Shown here: positions 8,818-18,594 of the stretch, one piece after another
Numbering within the stretch: the first letter of the stretch is position 1
Layout of the letters: the number at the start of each line of letters is the position of its first letter
Assembly (NCBI GenBank): GCA_018703155.1
Contig: JABJGS010000082.1
Span: 1 to 56,075, forward strand
Direction: 5' to 3'
Length of the DNA: 56,075 nucleotides
Source: Francisellaceae bacterium
GTDB taxonomy: Bacteria; Pseudomonadota; Gammaproteobacteria; UBA6186; Azoamicaceae
Translations under genes and position numbers: made by a program
The notes under the pieces: generated by a model
What the model was told of the DNA's origin: nothing
The model's database searches: none
Seen by the model: only the letters and a program-made list of their open reading frames with translations

Positions 8818-10083
8818 TTATATAGCATTTGACTTATACACAGGGAAGTTACTACACAAAGCTAATACTGCATCTTTTACTTTAGCTTGTATCTCTTCAT
8901 TATTAGTGTCTTCAAGAATATCTGCCATCCACCCAGCAAGTAAACTGCTCTCGGACTCTTTAAATCCTCTTGTAGTTATTGCTGGCGTTCCAACACGAAG
9001 CCCACTAGTAACAAATGGTGATTTAGGATCATTTGGTACAGCATTTTTATTAACTGTTATATTTGCAAGGCCTAAAGCATACTCAGCCTCTTTGCCAGTT
9101 AACCCTTTATCAATTAAATCTACCAAGAACAAATGATTATCAGTTCCTCCAGAGACAATTTTAAAACCTCTAGACATCAACATTTCTGCCATTGACCGGG
9201 CATTCTTAATTACTTGCTTTTGATAATCAATAAAACCATTATCACTAGCTTCTTTAAGTGCTATAGCCTTTGCAGCTATCACATGCATTAAAGGTCCACC
9301 CTGGATCCCAGGAAAAACCAGTGAGTTTATTTTTTTCATGAGTTCTGGATTATTTGATAAAATAAGACCTCCTCGCGGACCACGAAGTGTCTTGTGTGTT
9401 GTTGTTGTAGTTACATCTGCAATACCTACAGGAGATGGGTATTGATTGGCAGCAACTAATCCAGCAACATGTGCCATATCAACGACAAAATAAGCTCCAA
9501 CACTATCCGCAATATCACGCAATTTTTGCCAATCAATCACTCTTGAATATGCTGAAAAACCGCCAATTAACATCTTTGGCTGATGCTCCTTAGCTAAAGA
9601 TGCAATCTCATTATAATCTATTAGCCCAGTATCAACATCAAGACCATATTGTACTGAATTAAATATTTTGCCTGAAAAATTCACTTTAGAGCCATGAGTT
9701 AAATGTCCACCATGGTCTAATCGCATCCCTAAAATTGTTTCTCCTGGTTTTAGCAATGCCATATATGTGGCAGCATTAGCTTGTGAGCCAGAATGAGGCT
9801 GCACATTAGCAAAATCACAATTAAATAAGGAGCATGCCCTTTCAATTGCTAATTTTTCAGCAATATCAACATACTCACAGCCTCCATAGTAACGCTTACC
9901 AGGGTACCCCTCTGCATATTTGTTTGTTAGTACACTCCCTTGAGCGGCCATAACTAGCTCACTAGTATAATTTTCAGATGCAATAAGCTCTATATGCTCT
10001 TCTTGGCGCACTTCCTCCTTAGTAATTGCATCCCATAAATCCTGATCATATTCAGATATTTTTGTAAAACCACTAAATGTCAT
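8818..10083 (-). CDS. glyA: Serine hydroxymethyltransferase
   Basis: A PLP enzyme converting serine and tetrahydrofolate to glycine and 5,10-methylene-THF. At 421 residues it is full length. Visible motifs: [33 protein letters not shown], and the PLP-lysine segment [15 protein letters not shown]. It feeds the one-carbon genes elsewhere in the window: the glycine cleavage system, thyA, folA and fau. It is probably cotranscribed with nrdR, 86 bases downstream; that spacer holds an imperfect hairpin (about 8766-8794) with no T tract. Confidence 0.98.
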   Translation of the reverse strand: MTFSGFTKISEYDQDLWDAITKEEVRQEEHIELIASENYTSELVMAAQGSVLTNKYAEGYPGKRYYGGCEYVDIAEKLAIERACSLFNCDFANVQPHSGSQANAATYMALLKPGETILGMRLDHGGHLTHGSKVNFSGKIFNSVQYGLDVDTGLIDYNEIASLAKEHQPKMLIGGFSAYSRVIDWQKLRDIADSVGAYFVVDMAHVAGLVAANQYPSPVGIADVTTTTTHKTLRGPRGGLILSNNPELMKKINSLVFPGIQGGPLMHVIAAKAIALKEASDNGFIDYQKQVIKNARSMAEMLMSRGFKIVSGGTDNHLFLVDLIDKGLTGKEAEYALGLANITVNKNAVPNDPKSPFVTSGLRVGTPAITTRGFKESESSLLAGWMADILEDTNNEEIQAKVKDAVLALCSNFPVYKSNAI

Positions 10084-10189
10084 TTGCTAAGTCCCTATTA
10101 AATATTTTCTCTATTCTAACCATAAAATTAAGTCCTGGAAAACTATACTCTAATACGATACATTATATGCTAGATAAGGAGCTAAAATC

Positions 10190-10825
10190 ATGTTCACATA
10201 TAGCCTTCTAGATAAGTTGATTATAAATTTCGATAGAATGCTAAGCCCATCAAATTATATGTCTGGCTCACGACCTAGTCCCAGTATGAAAAATGGTAAT
10301 GATGAACAGTTTAGTTCAAAACAAAAATGTGATGCCATTGGTAGAATGCGCGTTAATCACTGTGGTGAAGTATGTGCTCAGGCACTCTACCTTGGCCAAG
10401 CTATTACAGCTAGAAATAAATTAACCAAAGATAAACTACAGCACGCAGCTAACGAAGAAATTGAACATTTAAGCTGGTGTGCTACTCGCATACAACAACT
10501 AGGGGGAAAACCAAGCATTTTAAATCCATTATGGTTTATTGGGTCTTTTACTATTGGAACGATTGCGGGTATTGCTGGCGACAAATGGAGCCTAGGCTTT
10601 CTTGCAGAAACGGAAAAACAAGTTGGTGCACACCTGCAAAATCATATAGATAATTGGCCTAAATTTGACACCAATAGTTTAGCCATTTTAAAACAAATGC
10701 ACATAGATGAATTAGATCATGCCAATACCGCTATAAACTGTGGCGCCACACCTTTACCCAGTCCCATACCAGCTATAATGCGTTATAGTGCAAAGATAAT
10801 GACAAGAACAACATTTTATATTTAA
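10190..10825 (+). CDS. coq7: Coq7-type di-iron ubiquinone hydroxylase
   Basis: Performs the hydroxylation at C6 in ubiquinone synthesis, which E. coli does with the unrelated flavoprotein UbiF. Di-iron ligands are in place: E60 in NHCGE, E90 and H93 in NEEIEH, E142 in LAETEK, and E174 with H177 in DELDH. Length 211 is normal. It replaces UbiF here; the two flavin hydroxylases at 39142-41465 are assigned as UbiI and UbiH. It is divergent from glyA. Confidence 0.95.
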   Translation: MFTYSLLDKLIINFDRMLSPSNYMSGSRPSPSMKNGNDEQFSSKQKCDAIGRMRVNHCGEVCAQALYLGQAITARNKLTKDKLQHAANEEIEHLSWCATRIQQLGGKPSILNPLWFIGSFTIGTIAGIAGDKWSLGFLAETEKQVGAHLQNHIDNWPKFDTNSLAILKQMHIDELDHANTAINCGATPLPSPIPAIMRYSAKIMTRTTFYI

Positions 10826-10905
10826 ATCTCCGCTACAACAATGAATACAATCATAGATTTTTTTCATGATTGTCAGTAATATGGCAGAAATTTAAAGGGT
10901 ATTTT

Positions 10906-11580
10906 ATGAGTAAGAAAGCTGTGATACTTTGTTCTGGAGGTTTAGACTCTGCTACTGTTTTGGCAATTGCCACAAACCAAGGTTTTGAGTGTCATGCCAT
11001 ATCTATAAACTATGGACAAAGAAATATAGCAGAACTAAATGCTGCAAAAAAAATAACCTCTATACTTAGAGCCTCTCATAAGATTGTTTCTATAGATTTA
11101 TCTGCTATTGGTGGCTCAGCTTTAACTGATCCCAATATTGAAGTTCCTACCTATAAAGGTGATGGACAAATTCCGATCACATATGTACCCGCAAGGAATA
11201 CTATCTTCTTATCTATTGCCATGGGTTATGCTGAATCTATACAGTGTGATAATATTTTCATTGGAGCTTGCCAAAAAGATTATTCTGGATATCCAGATTG
11301 TCGTGATGTTTTTCTTGATGCTTTTAATAATTTAGCAAATGTAGCAACTAAGCGTGCGGTTGAAGGAAATAAAATGCATATTCACGCCCCGCTTTTAAAT
11401 CTTACTAAAGCTGAAACTATTCAGACTGGCTCTAATTTAGATTTAGATTATAGCATTACAGTTACTTGCTACCGTGCTGATCCAGAAGGTAAAGCATGTG
11501 GTACATGTGATAGCTGTACATACCGTAAAGAGGGCTTTAAGTCTGCAGGTCTTATTGACCCCACAAATTACTATCTTTAA
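10906..11580 (+). CDS. queC: 7-cyano-7-deazaguanine synthase QueC
   Basis: Converts 7-carboxy-7-deazaguanine to preQ0 with ATP and ammonia in queuosine biosynthesis. The PP-loop SGGLDS is at residues 10-15, and the C-terminal zinc cluster contains CYRAD and CGTCDSC. The start is ATG 10906, with AAAGGG six bases upstream; a longer frame from 10870 has no ribosome site and would add twelve non-family residues. No other queuosine gene is visible in the window. Confidence 0.96.
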   Translation: MSKKAVILCSGGLDSATVLAIATNQGFECHAISINYGQRNIAELNAAKKITSILRASHKIVSIDLSAIGGSALTDPNIEVPTYKGDGQIPITYVPARNTIFLSIAMGYAESIQCDNIFIGACQKDYSGYPDCRDVFLDAFNNLANVATKRAVEGNKMHIHAPLLNLTKAETIQTGSNLDLDYSITVTCYRADPEGKACGTCDSCTYRKEGFKSAGLIDPTNYYL

Positions 11581-11692
11581 AATTAAAAGCTAGCAATGCT
11601 TTATAAATTGCATAGCGATAAATTATAAGACTATATACAACTCAGAAATCAACTAATTCTGCAAATTCTTTTGCTATTTTAAATTAAAAACA

Positions 11693-12055
11693 TCAATTAT
11701 TAGATGTATCATTTTCTGATTTTATCAAGGCATCAATAACAGATTTTATTGTCTGAGCCTCTGCCCTAATTTCTGAATATGTGCTTAATATATTGAGCAT
11801 AGCTTTGTTAATGTCTAACCATAACTCATTTTTATGATAATCACGCTGGCATAGAACCCAATTAAAAGAATAAACAAATATTTTAATATCATCATTATCG
11901 ATAAAACAATTATCTGTTAACTTATTATGAAATAACTCTAACATGAGCTTATATTGTTCAATCAACTTTTTAATAGTATCTGTTGCATGAGTATATTCAG
12001 TTGCATAGTGCGACTTACTTTTCTCAAAGGCACCGAAACTAAATAATTTATCCAT
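11693..12055 (-). CDS. Unknown small helical protein
   Basis: 120 residues with no recognised family. The sequence is mostly predicted helical, with no signal peptide or membrane segment. An AAGGA ribosome site lies just before the ATG at 12055. It follows the gene at 12064-12630 with an 8-base gap, so the two are very probably translated from one message and may work together. It converges on queC. Confidence 0.6.
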   Translation of the reverse strand: MDKLFSFGAFEKSKSHYATEYTHATDTIKKLIEQYKLMLELFHNKLTDNCFIDNDDIKIFVYSFNWVLCQRDYHKNELWLDINKAMLNILSTYSEIRAEAQTIKSVIDALIKSENDTSNN

Positions 12056-12063
12056 GCCATTCC

Positions 12064-12630
12064 TTATTGTTGATATAAAATAAAACTCATAATATAGCGG
12101 TTAATTTCCGTTATCTCTTGGTCTTGTTTTATCAGGTGACTCTTCAAGTCCACACTATTACAAATCACATCTTCACATGATTTCTCAAGATCTGTTCGTC
12201 TGAATTTATTATTTTTAGGCTCTAATAATTTGGCTTCGAGCATAGAGTTATTATCAACATCCCAAGTATTACTCTTAATTAATTGTGCCATCAACACCTG
12301 CTTACATAAAGAACATATTTCGCCAAATATAATATATGTAGCGCCAATAATACACGCTTCATCAGTTATAGAAACGCCTTCTTGCAAACATGCAGATTGT
12401 ATTTTCCGAACTCTTAAAATAGATCCACTAACTAAACTTGCAACTATCGCTGAGGTGAGAATACTTGCCGGAACTTTTGTTGCCTGTGAACTAATTTTAG
12501 ATTTTATTTCTTCTGAATATCTATCACTAACTGCCATGTCATGATAATCATTACGTTTTTTGATTATGTCACGAATTAATGATGCAATATCTTCAATGCT
12601 ATCTAATTTATACTCTTTCCCTGAGGCCAT
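12064..12630 (-). CDS. Unknown protein, upstream partner of the 120-residue protein
   Basis: 188 residues, no family recognised. A moderately hydrophobic stretch (about 54-70, ILTSAIVASLVSG) is followed by Arg/Lys and could be a single membrane or amphipathic segment. Two clustered cysteines follow (ICSLCK, about 106-111). The rest is charged and helical. A weak ribosome site (GGGAT) precedes the ATG. It forms a two-gene unit with the ORF just downstream. Confidence 0.6.
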   Translation of the reverse strand: MASGKEYKLDSIEDIASLIRDIIKKRNDYHDMAVSDRYSEEIKSKISSQATKVPASILTSAIVASLVSGSILRVRKIQSACLQEGVSITDEACIIGATYIIFGEICSLCKQVLMAQLIKSNTWDVDNNSMLEAKLLEPKNNKFRRTDLEKSCEDVICNSVDLKSHLIKQDQEITEINRYIMSFILYQQ

Positions 12631-12771
12631 TTATCCCAACTTCAATATTATATCCACCTCATGCAGTGGCTCTTTATAGACCCAATTAGCTGCCCATTAA
12701 TTTCCTATGTCTATGATAATGGCTTAGATACGATACTATGTCCATTATCTAATGCCAGAGAAATTCATAAT

Positions 12772-13710
12772 TTATAGAGCATCACAAAGTTTAGGAACTA
12801 AATCAAATAAGTCGCCAACTAAACCATAATCAGCTATTTGGAAAATTGGTGCATCAGCGTCTTTGTTTATAACAACGATTACTTTGCTATCTTTCATTCC
12901 TGCGATGTGTTGTATTGCCCCTGATATTCCAATAGCTATATATAAATCTGGTGCAACGACTTTGCCAGTTTGCCCAACCTGTAAATCATTGGCTACAAAA
13001 CCAGCGTCAACCGCAGCCCTTGAAGCACCTATTGCAGCATTCAATTTATCTGCAAGTTGTTCAACAATTTTAAAGTTTTCTTTGCTTTGTAAACCTCGAC
13101 CACCAGATACAACAATCTTGGCACTGCTTAAGTCTGGCCTTTCTTTTTCTGTATCAGACATACTAATAAAAGAAGATAAATTGTTCTCCAACTCAAAACT
13201 TTGCACTTCCACTTTTTCTGGCATACTTTGATCTATAGGTACTTGTTCAAATGCTGTTGGTCTAATGCTTATGATCTGCAACTTAGAATTGTTTTTTATT
13301 GTAGCAATAGCATTTCCAGCATAGATAGGCCTTTTGTAAGTATTACTATCTATAACTTCTATTATATCTGAAACCATCTCCACATCTAATAATGCTGCAA
13401 CCCTTGGCAAAATATTTTTTCCAGTAGTTGTGGAGCCCATTATGATATGGGTATATTCTGTGGTTCTTACAACCTCTAAAATTATTTGAGCTACAGATTC
13501 AGGCAAGTTATGCTCAGTTATTTTGTCTGCACACTCTATAACTCTGTTAACAGCCGCAACCCCAGAAATCAACTTGCTATTTACAGTAGTATTTTGTCCA
13601 AAAACCAAAACATCAATATTTCCTTGAAACATCGTTGCAGCACCTATGCTGCTGTACGTGCTCTCTTTTAGTCTGCCCTGCGAGCTCTCTGCTATAACTA
13701 ATATATTCAC
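12772..13710 (-). CDS. etfA: Electron transfer flavoprotein alpha subunit
   Basis: Carries FAD and passes electrons from acyl-CoA and other dehydrogenases to ETF-ubiquinone oxidoreductase. The C-terminal FAD domain is clear: ivVSGGRGLQ, GASRAAVDAG, vGQTGKvVaP, YIAIGISGAIQH and a final DLFdlVP. Length 312 is normal. It starts with GTG that shares one base with the etfB stop (TAGTG), so the subunits are translationally coupled. Confidence 0.97.
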   Translation of the reverse strand: MNILVIAESSQGRLKESTYSSIGAATMFQGNIDVLVFGQNTTVNSKLISGVAAVNRVIECADKITEHNLPESVAQIILEVVRTTEYTHIIMGSTTTGKNILPRVAALLDVEMVSDIIEVIDSNTYKRPIYAGNAIATIKNNSKLQIISIRPTAFEQVPIDQSMPEKVEVQSFELENNLSSFISMSDTEKERPDLSSAKIVVSGGRGLQSKENFKIVEQLADKLNAAIGASRAAVDAGFVANDLQVGQTGKVVAPDLYIAIGISGAIQHIAGMKDSKVIVVINKDADAPIFQIADYGLVGDLFDLVPKLCDAL

Positions 13711-14459
13711 TACACAACCTTTGCTTCATTTTTCAATTTATCGACTAGTTCCTCAACACTTGCAACTATAACTCCTGCACTGCGTGTTATTGGCTCTGAT
13801 ATTTTTATGATTTCAAGATTACTTATAAGATTTAAGCCATAATCATTTACAGGAATGATATCAAGTGGCTTATTTTTGGCTTTCATCACATTAGGTAAAG
13901 TTGCATATCTAGGCTCATTTAAACGTAAATCTGTTGTTATCACCACTGGTAATTTCATTTTAACTGTTTCAAGGCCATCATCCACTTCACGCTCAGCAAT
14001 TAAATATTCAGCAGTTAATTCTAATTTAGAAACAAAGGTAGCCTGCCCCCAGCCCAACATAGCTGCTAACATTTGGCCAGTCTGGTTATTATCACCATCA
14101 ATGCTTTGCTTTCCTAAAATTATTATTTCTGGCATATAATTTTCTGTAAAACTTCTTAGTATTTTTGCAACTTGTAACGAAGTTAGATCCTGTTCACACA
14201 TTATATGAGCAGCACTGTCAGCACCTAGAGCTAGAGCTTGTCTCAAGGTTTCTTGGCATTTTTTCATACCAATTGAAATCACTTTAATTTCTTTAACTAG
14301 ACCAGCTTCCTTTAAACGTACAGCTTCTTCAACAGCTATTTCATCAAAAGGATTCATTGCCATTTTCACATTGTCTGTTTCAACGCTACAACCATCCTTC
14401 TTCACCCTGATGTGCACATACGGATCAACAACCCGCTTAATCGCAACTAAACATTTCAT
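13710..14459 (-). CDS. etfB: Electron transfer flavoprotein beta subunit
   Basis: Forms the ETF heterodimer with etfA and binds AMP. Family segments are visible: an N-terminal MKCLVAIKRVVDPY, KMAMNPFDEIAVEEA, the ALALGADSA turn, ILGKQSIDGDNNQTG, and the conserved LPVVITTDLRLNEPRYATLP. Length 249 is typical. It is the first gene of etfBA and is divergent from the ETF-QO gene with a 135-base shared regulatory region, so the three genes of the pathway are grouped. Confidence 0.97.
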   Translation of the reverse strand: MKCLVAIKRVVDPYVHIRVKKDGCSVETDNVKMAMNPFDEIAVEEAVRLKEAGLVKEIKVISIGMKKCQETLRQALALGADSAAHIMCEQDLTSLQVAKILRSFTENYMPEIIILGKQSIDGDNNQTGQMLAAMLGWGQATFVSKLELTAEYLIAEREVDDGLETVKMKLPVVITTDLRLNEPRYATLPNVMKAKNKPLDIIPVNDYGLNLISNLEIIKISEPITRSAGVIVASVEELVDKLKNEAKVV

Positions 14460-14594
14460 GTTACTTTACTACCTAAATATATTGATTTTAGAAGCTTATT
14501 TTACCAAGAAGATGGCGTTAGATGCTAATCCCTAGCAGCCACAATTCTATATATCTGATACAATTCCAATATATTTTCAGGAGCCCCGCCTTAT

Positions 14595-16220
14595 ATGTCC
14601 CCACAAGAACGAGAAATAATGGAATTTGATGTAGTAATTGTTGGTGCAGGACCTGCTGGACTTGCTACAGCTATCTCACTTGCCCAAGCAGCTAAAGCTA
14701 TGAAACAAGAAGTTTCCATCTGTATTCTAGAAAAAGGTAGTGAGGTTGGGGCACATCAATTATCAGGTGCTGTTTTTGATGTTAGTGCTCTAAGTGAACT
14801 CATTCCTAACTGGCAAGATAAAAATGCGCCAATTACAACAAAGGCTGCCGGAGAAGAATTTTTATTTTTAACTAAATATAAATCTCTTAAGTTACCAATT
14901 CCACATTTTCTCAATAACGAAGGTAATTATGTAATTAGCTTGGGCTTACTAGCCAAGTGGTTGGCTAGCGAGGCTGAAAGTTTAGGGGTGAATATATTCC
15001 CGGGTTTTAGCGCAGCAGAGCTACTTATTGAAAATGACAAAGTTATTGGAGTCGCAACTTCAGATTTAGGTGTTGATAAGCTCGGCAAGCAAAAAAATAA
15101 TTATCAACGCGGAATTGGGGTTCTTGGCAAGCATACTATTTTAGCTGAAGGAGCTAGAGGTTCACTAAGCCAACAAGCAATTAAAAATTTCAATCTTGAT
15201 TCTTTAAGCCAACATCAAACTTATGGTTTAGGAATTAAAGAGCTTTGGGAGGTTCCTGATAAAAATCATATTCCTGGAACTATTGTCCATACTATTGGGT
15301 GGCCACTACCTTCTGATACTTATGGTGGCCTATTTATCTATCACTTAGAAAATAACTTAGTATCTGTTGGGATGGTTACCGGCCTTGATTATAAAAACAC
15401 TTACCTAGATCCTTTTAAAGAGCTACAAAAAGCTAAGCATCATCCCGAAATCACTAAACATCTAAGCGGAGGTAAAAGAATATGTTATGGGGCAAGAAGC
15501 TTAAATGAAGGTGGATTACAATCGATACCTAGTCTTTGCTTTCCTGGTGGAATGCTAGTTGGATGTGCGGCAGGCATGCTAAATGTTGCCAGGATTAAAG
15601 GCATTCATAATGCAATTCGCTCTGGGACTTTAGCTGGTAACTCCCTGGCTCAACAACTATTTAATAACGCAGAAAATACTTACCAAGATGATTTTAATAA
15701 ATCACCAATTTTCAAAGAATTGTACCTTGCAAGAAATATTAGGCCTGGCTTTCATAAAGGTTTATATGCAGGGATGCTATTATCTGCAATTGATACTTAT
15801 GTTTTCAGAAATAAAGCCCCCTGGACTTTGAAACATAACAAACCAGACCACCTAGCAACATTAAGTAAAGATTCTTGTGCTGAAATCATTTACCCCAAAC
15901 CTGATAATAAAATTAGTTTTGATAAACTGTCATCAGTGTTCTTATCAGGAACAAATCATGAAGAAGATCAACCTGTACATTTACTATTAACTGATATAAA
16001 GACTCCTTTAGATATTAATCTTGAAAAATTTGGGGCACCGGAACAACGCTATTGTCCAGCAGGTGTCTATGAAATAATCACAACTGACAATATTAACAAA
16101 CTACAGATAAATGCACAAAATTGCCTACACTGTAAGGCTTGTGACATTAAAGATCCAACTCAAAATATTACTTGGCATACCCCCGAAGGTGGTGGCGGGC
16201 CGAAATATAATAAAATGTAA
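14595..16220 (+). CDS. Electron transfer flavoprotein-ubiquinone oxidoreductase
   Basis: Accepts electrons from ETF and reduces ubiquinone at the inner membrane. It has an N-terminal FAD motif (GAGPAGLATA, 17-26), a LEKG..VGAHQLSGAV segment, and a C-terminal 4Fe-4S module with one Cys in YCPAGVYE and three in CLHCKAC. It ends with the family's NITWHTPEGGGGPKY. At 541 residues it is full length. AGGAG lies about 11 bases before the ATG. It is divergent from etfBA, whose products deliver its substrate electrons. Confidence 0.97.
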   Translation: MSPQEREIMEFDVVIVGAGPAGLATAISLAQAAKAMKQEVSICILEKGSEVGAHQLSGAVFDVSALSELIPNWQDKNAPITTKAAGEEFLFLTKYKSLKLPIPHFLNNEGNYVISLGLLAKWLASEAESLGVNIFPGFSAAELLIENDKVIGVATSDLGVDKLGKQKNNYQRGIGVLGKHTILAEGARGSLSQQAIKNFNLDSLSQHQTYGLGIKELWEVPDKNHIPGTIVHTIGWPLPSDTYGGLFIYHLENNLVSVGMVTGLDYKNTYLDPFKELQKAKHHPEITKHLSGGKRICYGARSLNEGGLQSIPSLCFPGGMLVGCAAGMLNVARIKGIHNAIRSGTLAGNSLAQQLFNNAENTYQDDFNKSPIFKELYLARNIRPGFHKGLYAGMLLSAIDTYVFRNKAPWTLKHNKPDHLATLSKDSCAEIIYPKPDNKISFDKLSSVFLSGTNHEEDQPVHLLLTDIKTPLDINLEKFGAPEQRYCPAGVYEIITTDNINKLQINAQNCLHCKACDIKDPTQNITWHTPEGGGGPKYNKM

Positions 16221-16299
16221 CTTTAATATTTTCCAACACATGACAGAGCACTACAAGATGTGGTTATTTGCAATTAACAAAACTATACACTGAATACTT

Positions 16300-16998
16300 T
16301 TAATCATTTTTAATTTGATTATGTCTTTTAATATACCCAATAGTTTTTTTAGAAATTAGTGGTAGAAGTCCCAATACAGCAAATGCCATTATTACTTCAA
16401 AATGAAGGATATCCTTTAGATATTCAATTTTAGATAATGCTGTTCCTGCATAAACGTAAGCAATAGTTCCTGGCAACATACCTATTTGGCTTACAAAGAA
16501 ATACTGGCTTGCTTTCATCTTAGTTAATCCCATAATTAGATTTACGAAAAAAAATGGTAGAATAGGAATTAATCTAAGTGAAAACAAGTAAAATGCCCCC
16601 TCCTTGTCAACACCATCATTTATAGATTGCAATTTATTACTATATTTATTTTGAATCATATCTCTAAATAAATATCTTGCTCCTAAAAATGCTAAAGTAG
16701 CTCCAATGGTACTTGCGAAAGATACAACTACTGTACCTAAAAACACCCCAAATAAAGCCCCTCCTAACAATGTTAAAAGAGCAGCCCCTGGAAATGAAAA
16801 TGAAGTGGTAATAACATAAATTAAAAAATAAATTCCAATAGTTACCAATGGTTGTTCTTGAAAATAGATGTTAAATTTTTTCTGAGAAGATTTAATATAC
16901 TCTAGCGTGAAAAATGAATGCAAATCAAAAAAGAAAAAAGAAAATATTAATGCTATTAACATCATGAAAAATGATATCTTTTTTAAATTAAATTTCAT
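16300..16998 (-). CDS. TVP38/TMEM64 family inner-membrane protein
   Basis: 232 residues with about six hydrophobic segments. The central part, containing GAALLTLLGGALFG, the STIGATLAFLGARYLFRD signature and LRLIPILPFFFVNLIMGL, is the SNARE-associated/TVP38 (DedA superfamily) domain. Members are thought to handle lipids or act as transporters; the substrate here is unknown. It lies 20 bases behind the DUF547 gene, so the two are likely one operon. Confidence 0.9.
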   Translation of the reverse strand: MKFNLKKISFFMMLIALIFSFFFFDLHSFFTLEYIKSSQKKFNIYFQEQPLVTIGIYFLIYVITTSFSFPGAALLTLLGGALFGVFLGTVVVSFASTIGATLAFLGARYLFRDMIQNKYSNKLQSINDGVDKEGAFYLFSLRLIPILPFFFVNLIMGLTKMKASQYFFVSQIGMLPGTIAYVYAGTALSKIEYLKDILHFEVIMAFAVLGLLPLISKKTIGYIKRHNQIKND

Positions 16999-17018
16999 TA
17001 AAAATCCTTATAATTAAA

Positions 17019-17750
17019 CTACTGCCCATTTAGCTCCCAGTTATAATCTAAATAACCAGATATTTCCATACCTAATTTGAGTGGTGAATATTCACTTATA
17101 AATGGAAGAACCCCTTCATATTTATGAAAATCCTTTTTAAACCATGAAAATATTTTAGAAACATATAATTCACCATGGATTACATTGATACCTTTATAAG
17201 AATTTTCAAGAAAACTAATCGTTGCATCCTGAAGTTGCTTTTCTAATTTTTGTGCTATATATGGCTCTTTAAATAAATTAGGACAACTTTTAGATGCACA
17301 TACTATCGCAAAATGAATTCTAGGCTCTCCTAAATTTCTAAGTACTGAATGTTCTATATAATCTAATGTGACGGCTTTATTACCAATGATTCCAATTTTC
17401 TTTTTCCAAACAGGATGGAGCCAACTTCCAATATCTCTAATACTTTTCACTGTTAAATGTTCAAGTACCATTTTTATGGCATAAATATTATAGGCATTTA
17501 TATAAAATGCAATCTTCTCTTTAGGTGTTGAAAGCTGCTCTATAGAAAATGATTCTAATTCTGTTAAGACCTTATCAAAAGCTTGGTCTTTCTTTATTTG
17601 TGTATAATTTACCCAAGCAATATCATTCTCATGTAGCGAGGTGTAATTATTGAGTAATGTACTATAAGCCTTCCAACTAGGCTCTTTAGCAAATGATAAT
17701 GAAGGAATTAGCATAGAGATTATAAATGATATTATAATTTTTTTTAACAA
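17019..17750 (-). CDS. Exported DUF547-domain protein
   Basis: 243 residues. A signal peptide (KK then a hydrophobic core, likely cleavage after LSFA, about residue 21) sends it to the periplasm. The mature part has the DUF547 landmarks: FYINAYNIYAIKMV, a SIRDIG..W segment, VTLDYIEHSVLR, and HFAIVCASKSCPNL with a Cys-Lys-Ser-Cys core. The biochemical role of the domain is unknown. The start codon is TTG, with AGG-rich sequence just upstream. It is paired with a TVP38 membrane protein. Confidence 0.88.
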   Translation of the reverse strand: MLKKIIISFIISMLIPSLSFAKEPSWKAYSTLLNNYTSLHENDIAWVNYTQIKKDQAFDKVLTELESFSIEQLSTPKEKIAFYINAYNIYAIKMVLEHLTVKSIRDIGSWLHPVWKKKIGIIGNKAVTLDYIEHSVLRNLGEPRIHFAIVCASKSCPNLFKEPYIAQKLEKQLQDATISFLENSYKGINVIHGELYVSKIFSWFKKDFHKYEGVLPFISEYSPLKLGMEISGYLDYNWELNGQ

Positions 17751-17937
17751 GTTACCTATTCCTTGGCAAGACGTTGATTATAGTTTACCGAGATAACTTG
17801 CTAATGCCAAGAATTTAGAAGTCAGACATAAAGACATCTGGAGTTATCATATTAACTATTTTAATGAAATTTCATAACTTAGCCATTAATACGTATCTCT
17901 AAATCATGCTAGGATCAATAGTAATATTGGAGATAAT

Positions 17938-18537
17938 ATGTACATAAATAAAATATATATACTTAGCTACGATAATGATATGAAAACTATAACAGTTATT
18001 GGAAACATCTTATCCCAGCTTGTAATAAGAATGGATGACAAGCATTCTAAAACTTACACAAAAGTTCTATATGGCTCAAACATCGCTGAGGCAACATCTG
18101 AACTATTATCCTTAGAAGATGGAGTCTATAAAATCATTATCGGTGTTGGCGAAAGTAGCATGGCGACTATGAAACTATTATCAATATCTGCAACAACAAA
18201 TACTATCTTTGCATGGATTGCCAATTCGCTAGATAAAAATAGATATCTCTCTTTAGAATATTTTGATTACGCTGTTCTGCTTAAACAACATGAATTATAT
18301 ATTAATTCTCCTGAAAGAGTATTGACTGTTCATAATTATGATTCCTTTAAAGAAGACATTCTGGATAAATTATCACTTTCAATTTTTGAGAAATTGAAAA
18401 CACTGAAATCTATGTTTGTACATAGCAGTATTAAACACTACGAAGTTATGCAAAGATCATATATGAGACCACGTCAAGATAGTGAGAACCAAGGCAAGAT
18501 TGGTAAAACAATGACAAAGCTAAAATTATGCTCTTGA
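17938..18537 (+). CDS. Unknown protein, faint resemblance to ELM1-type proteins
   Basis: 199 residues. GGAG lies five bases before ATG 17938; an in-frame ATG at residue 15 is a second possible start. No confident family. The middle (about residues 65-125), with a KIIIGVGESS segment, a pattern like FDYAVLLKQHE and then an RVLTVHNYD segment, resembles the order of motifs in ELM1-like glycosyltransferase-fold proteins, but this is only a visual impression. The C-terminus is Arg/Lys-rich. The methyltransferase gene follows 57 bases later on the same strand. Confidence 0.6.
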   Translation: MYINKIYILSYDNDMKTITVIGNILSQLVIRMDDKHSKTYTKVLYGSNIAEATSELLSLEDGVYKIIIGVGESSMATMKLLSISATTNTIFAWIANSLDKNRYLSLEYFDYAVLLKQHELYINSPERVLTVHNYDSFKEDILDKLSLSIFEKLKTLKSMFVHSSIKHYEVMQRSYMRPRQDSENQGKIGKTMTKLKLCS

Positions 18538-18594
18538 TCGGTATCCCAAACATCTATAAAATTGATTAAATAATCATCTCAATATAGGTTTTTC

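Noticed and set aside
10849-10873. Hairpin between coq7 and queC as a terminator
   Set aside because: Stem of only 7 A/T-rich pairs with an 11-base loop and no T tract after it.
12230-12544. 104-codon plus-strand ORF opposite the 188-residue unknown gene
   Set aside because: The minus-strand frame is longer, has a partner gene with a good ribosome site, and better composition; but certainty is limited because neither frame has a known family.
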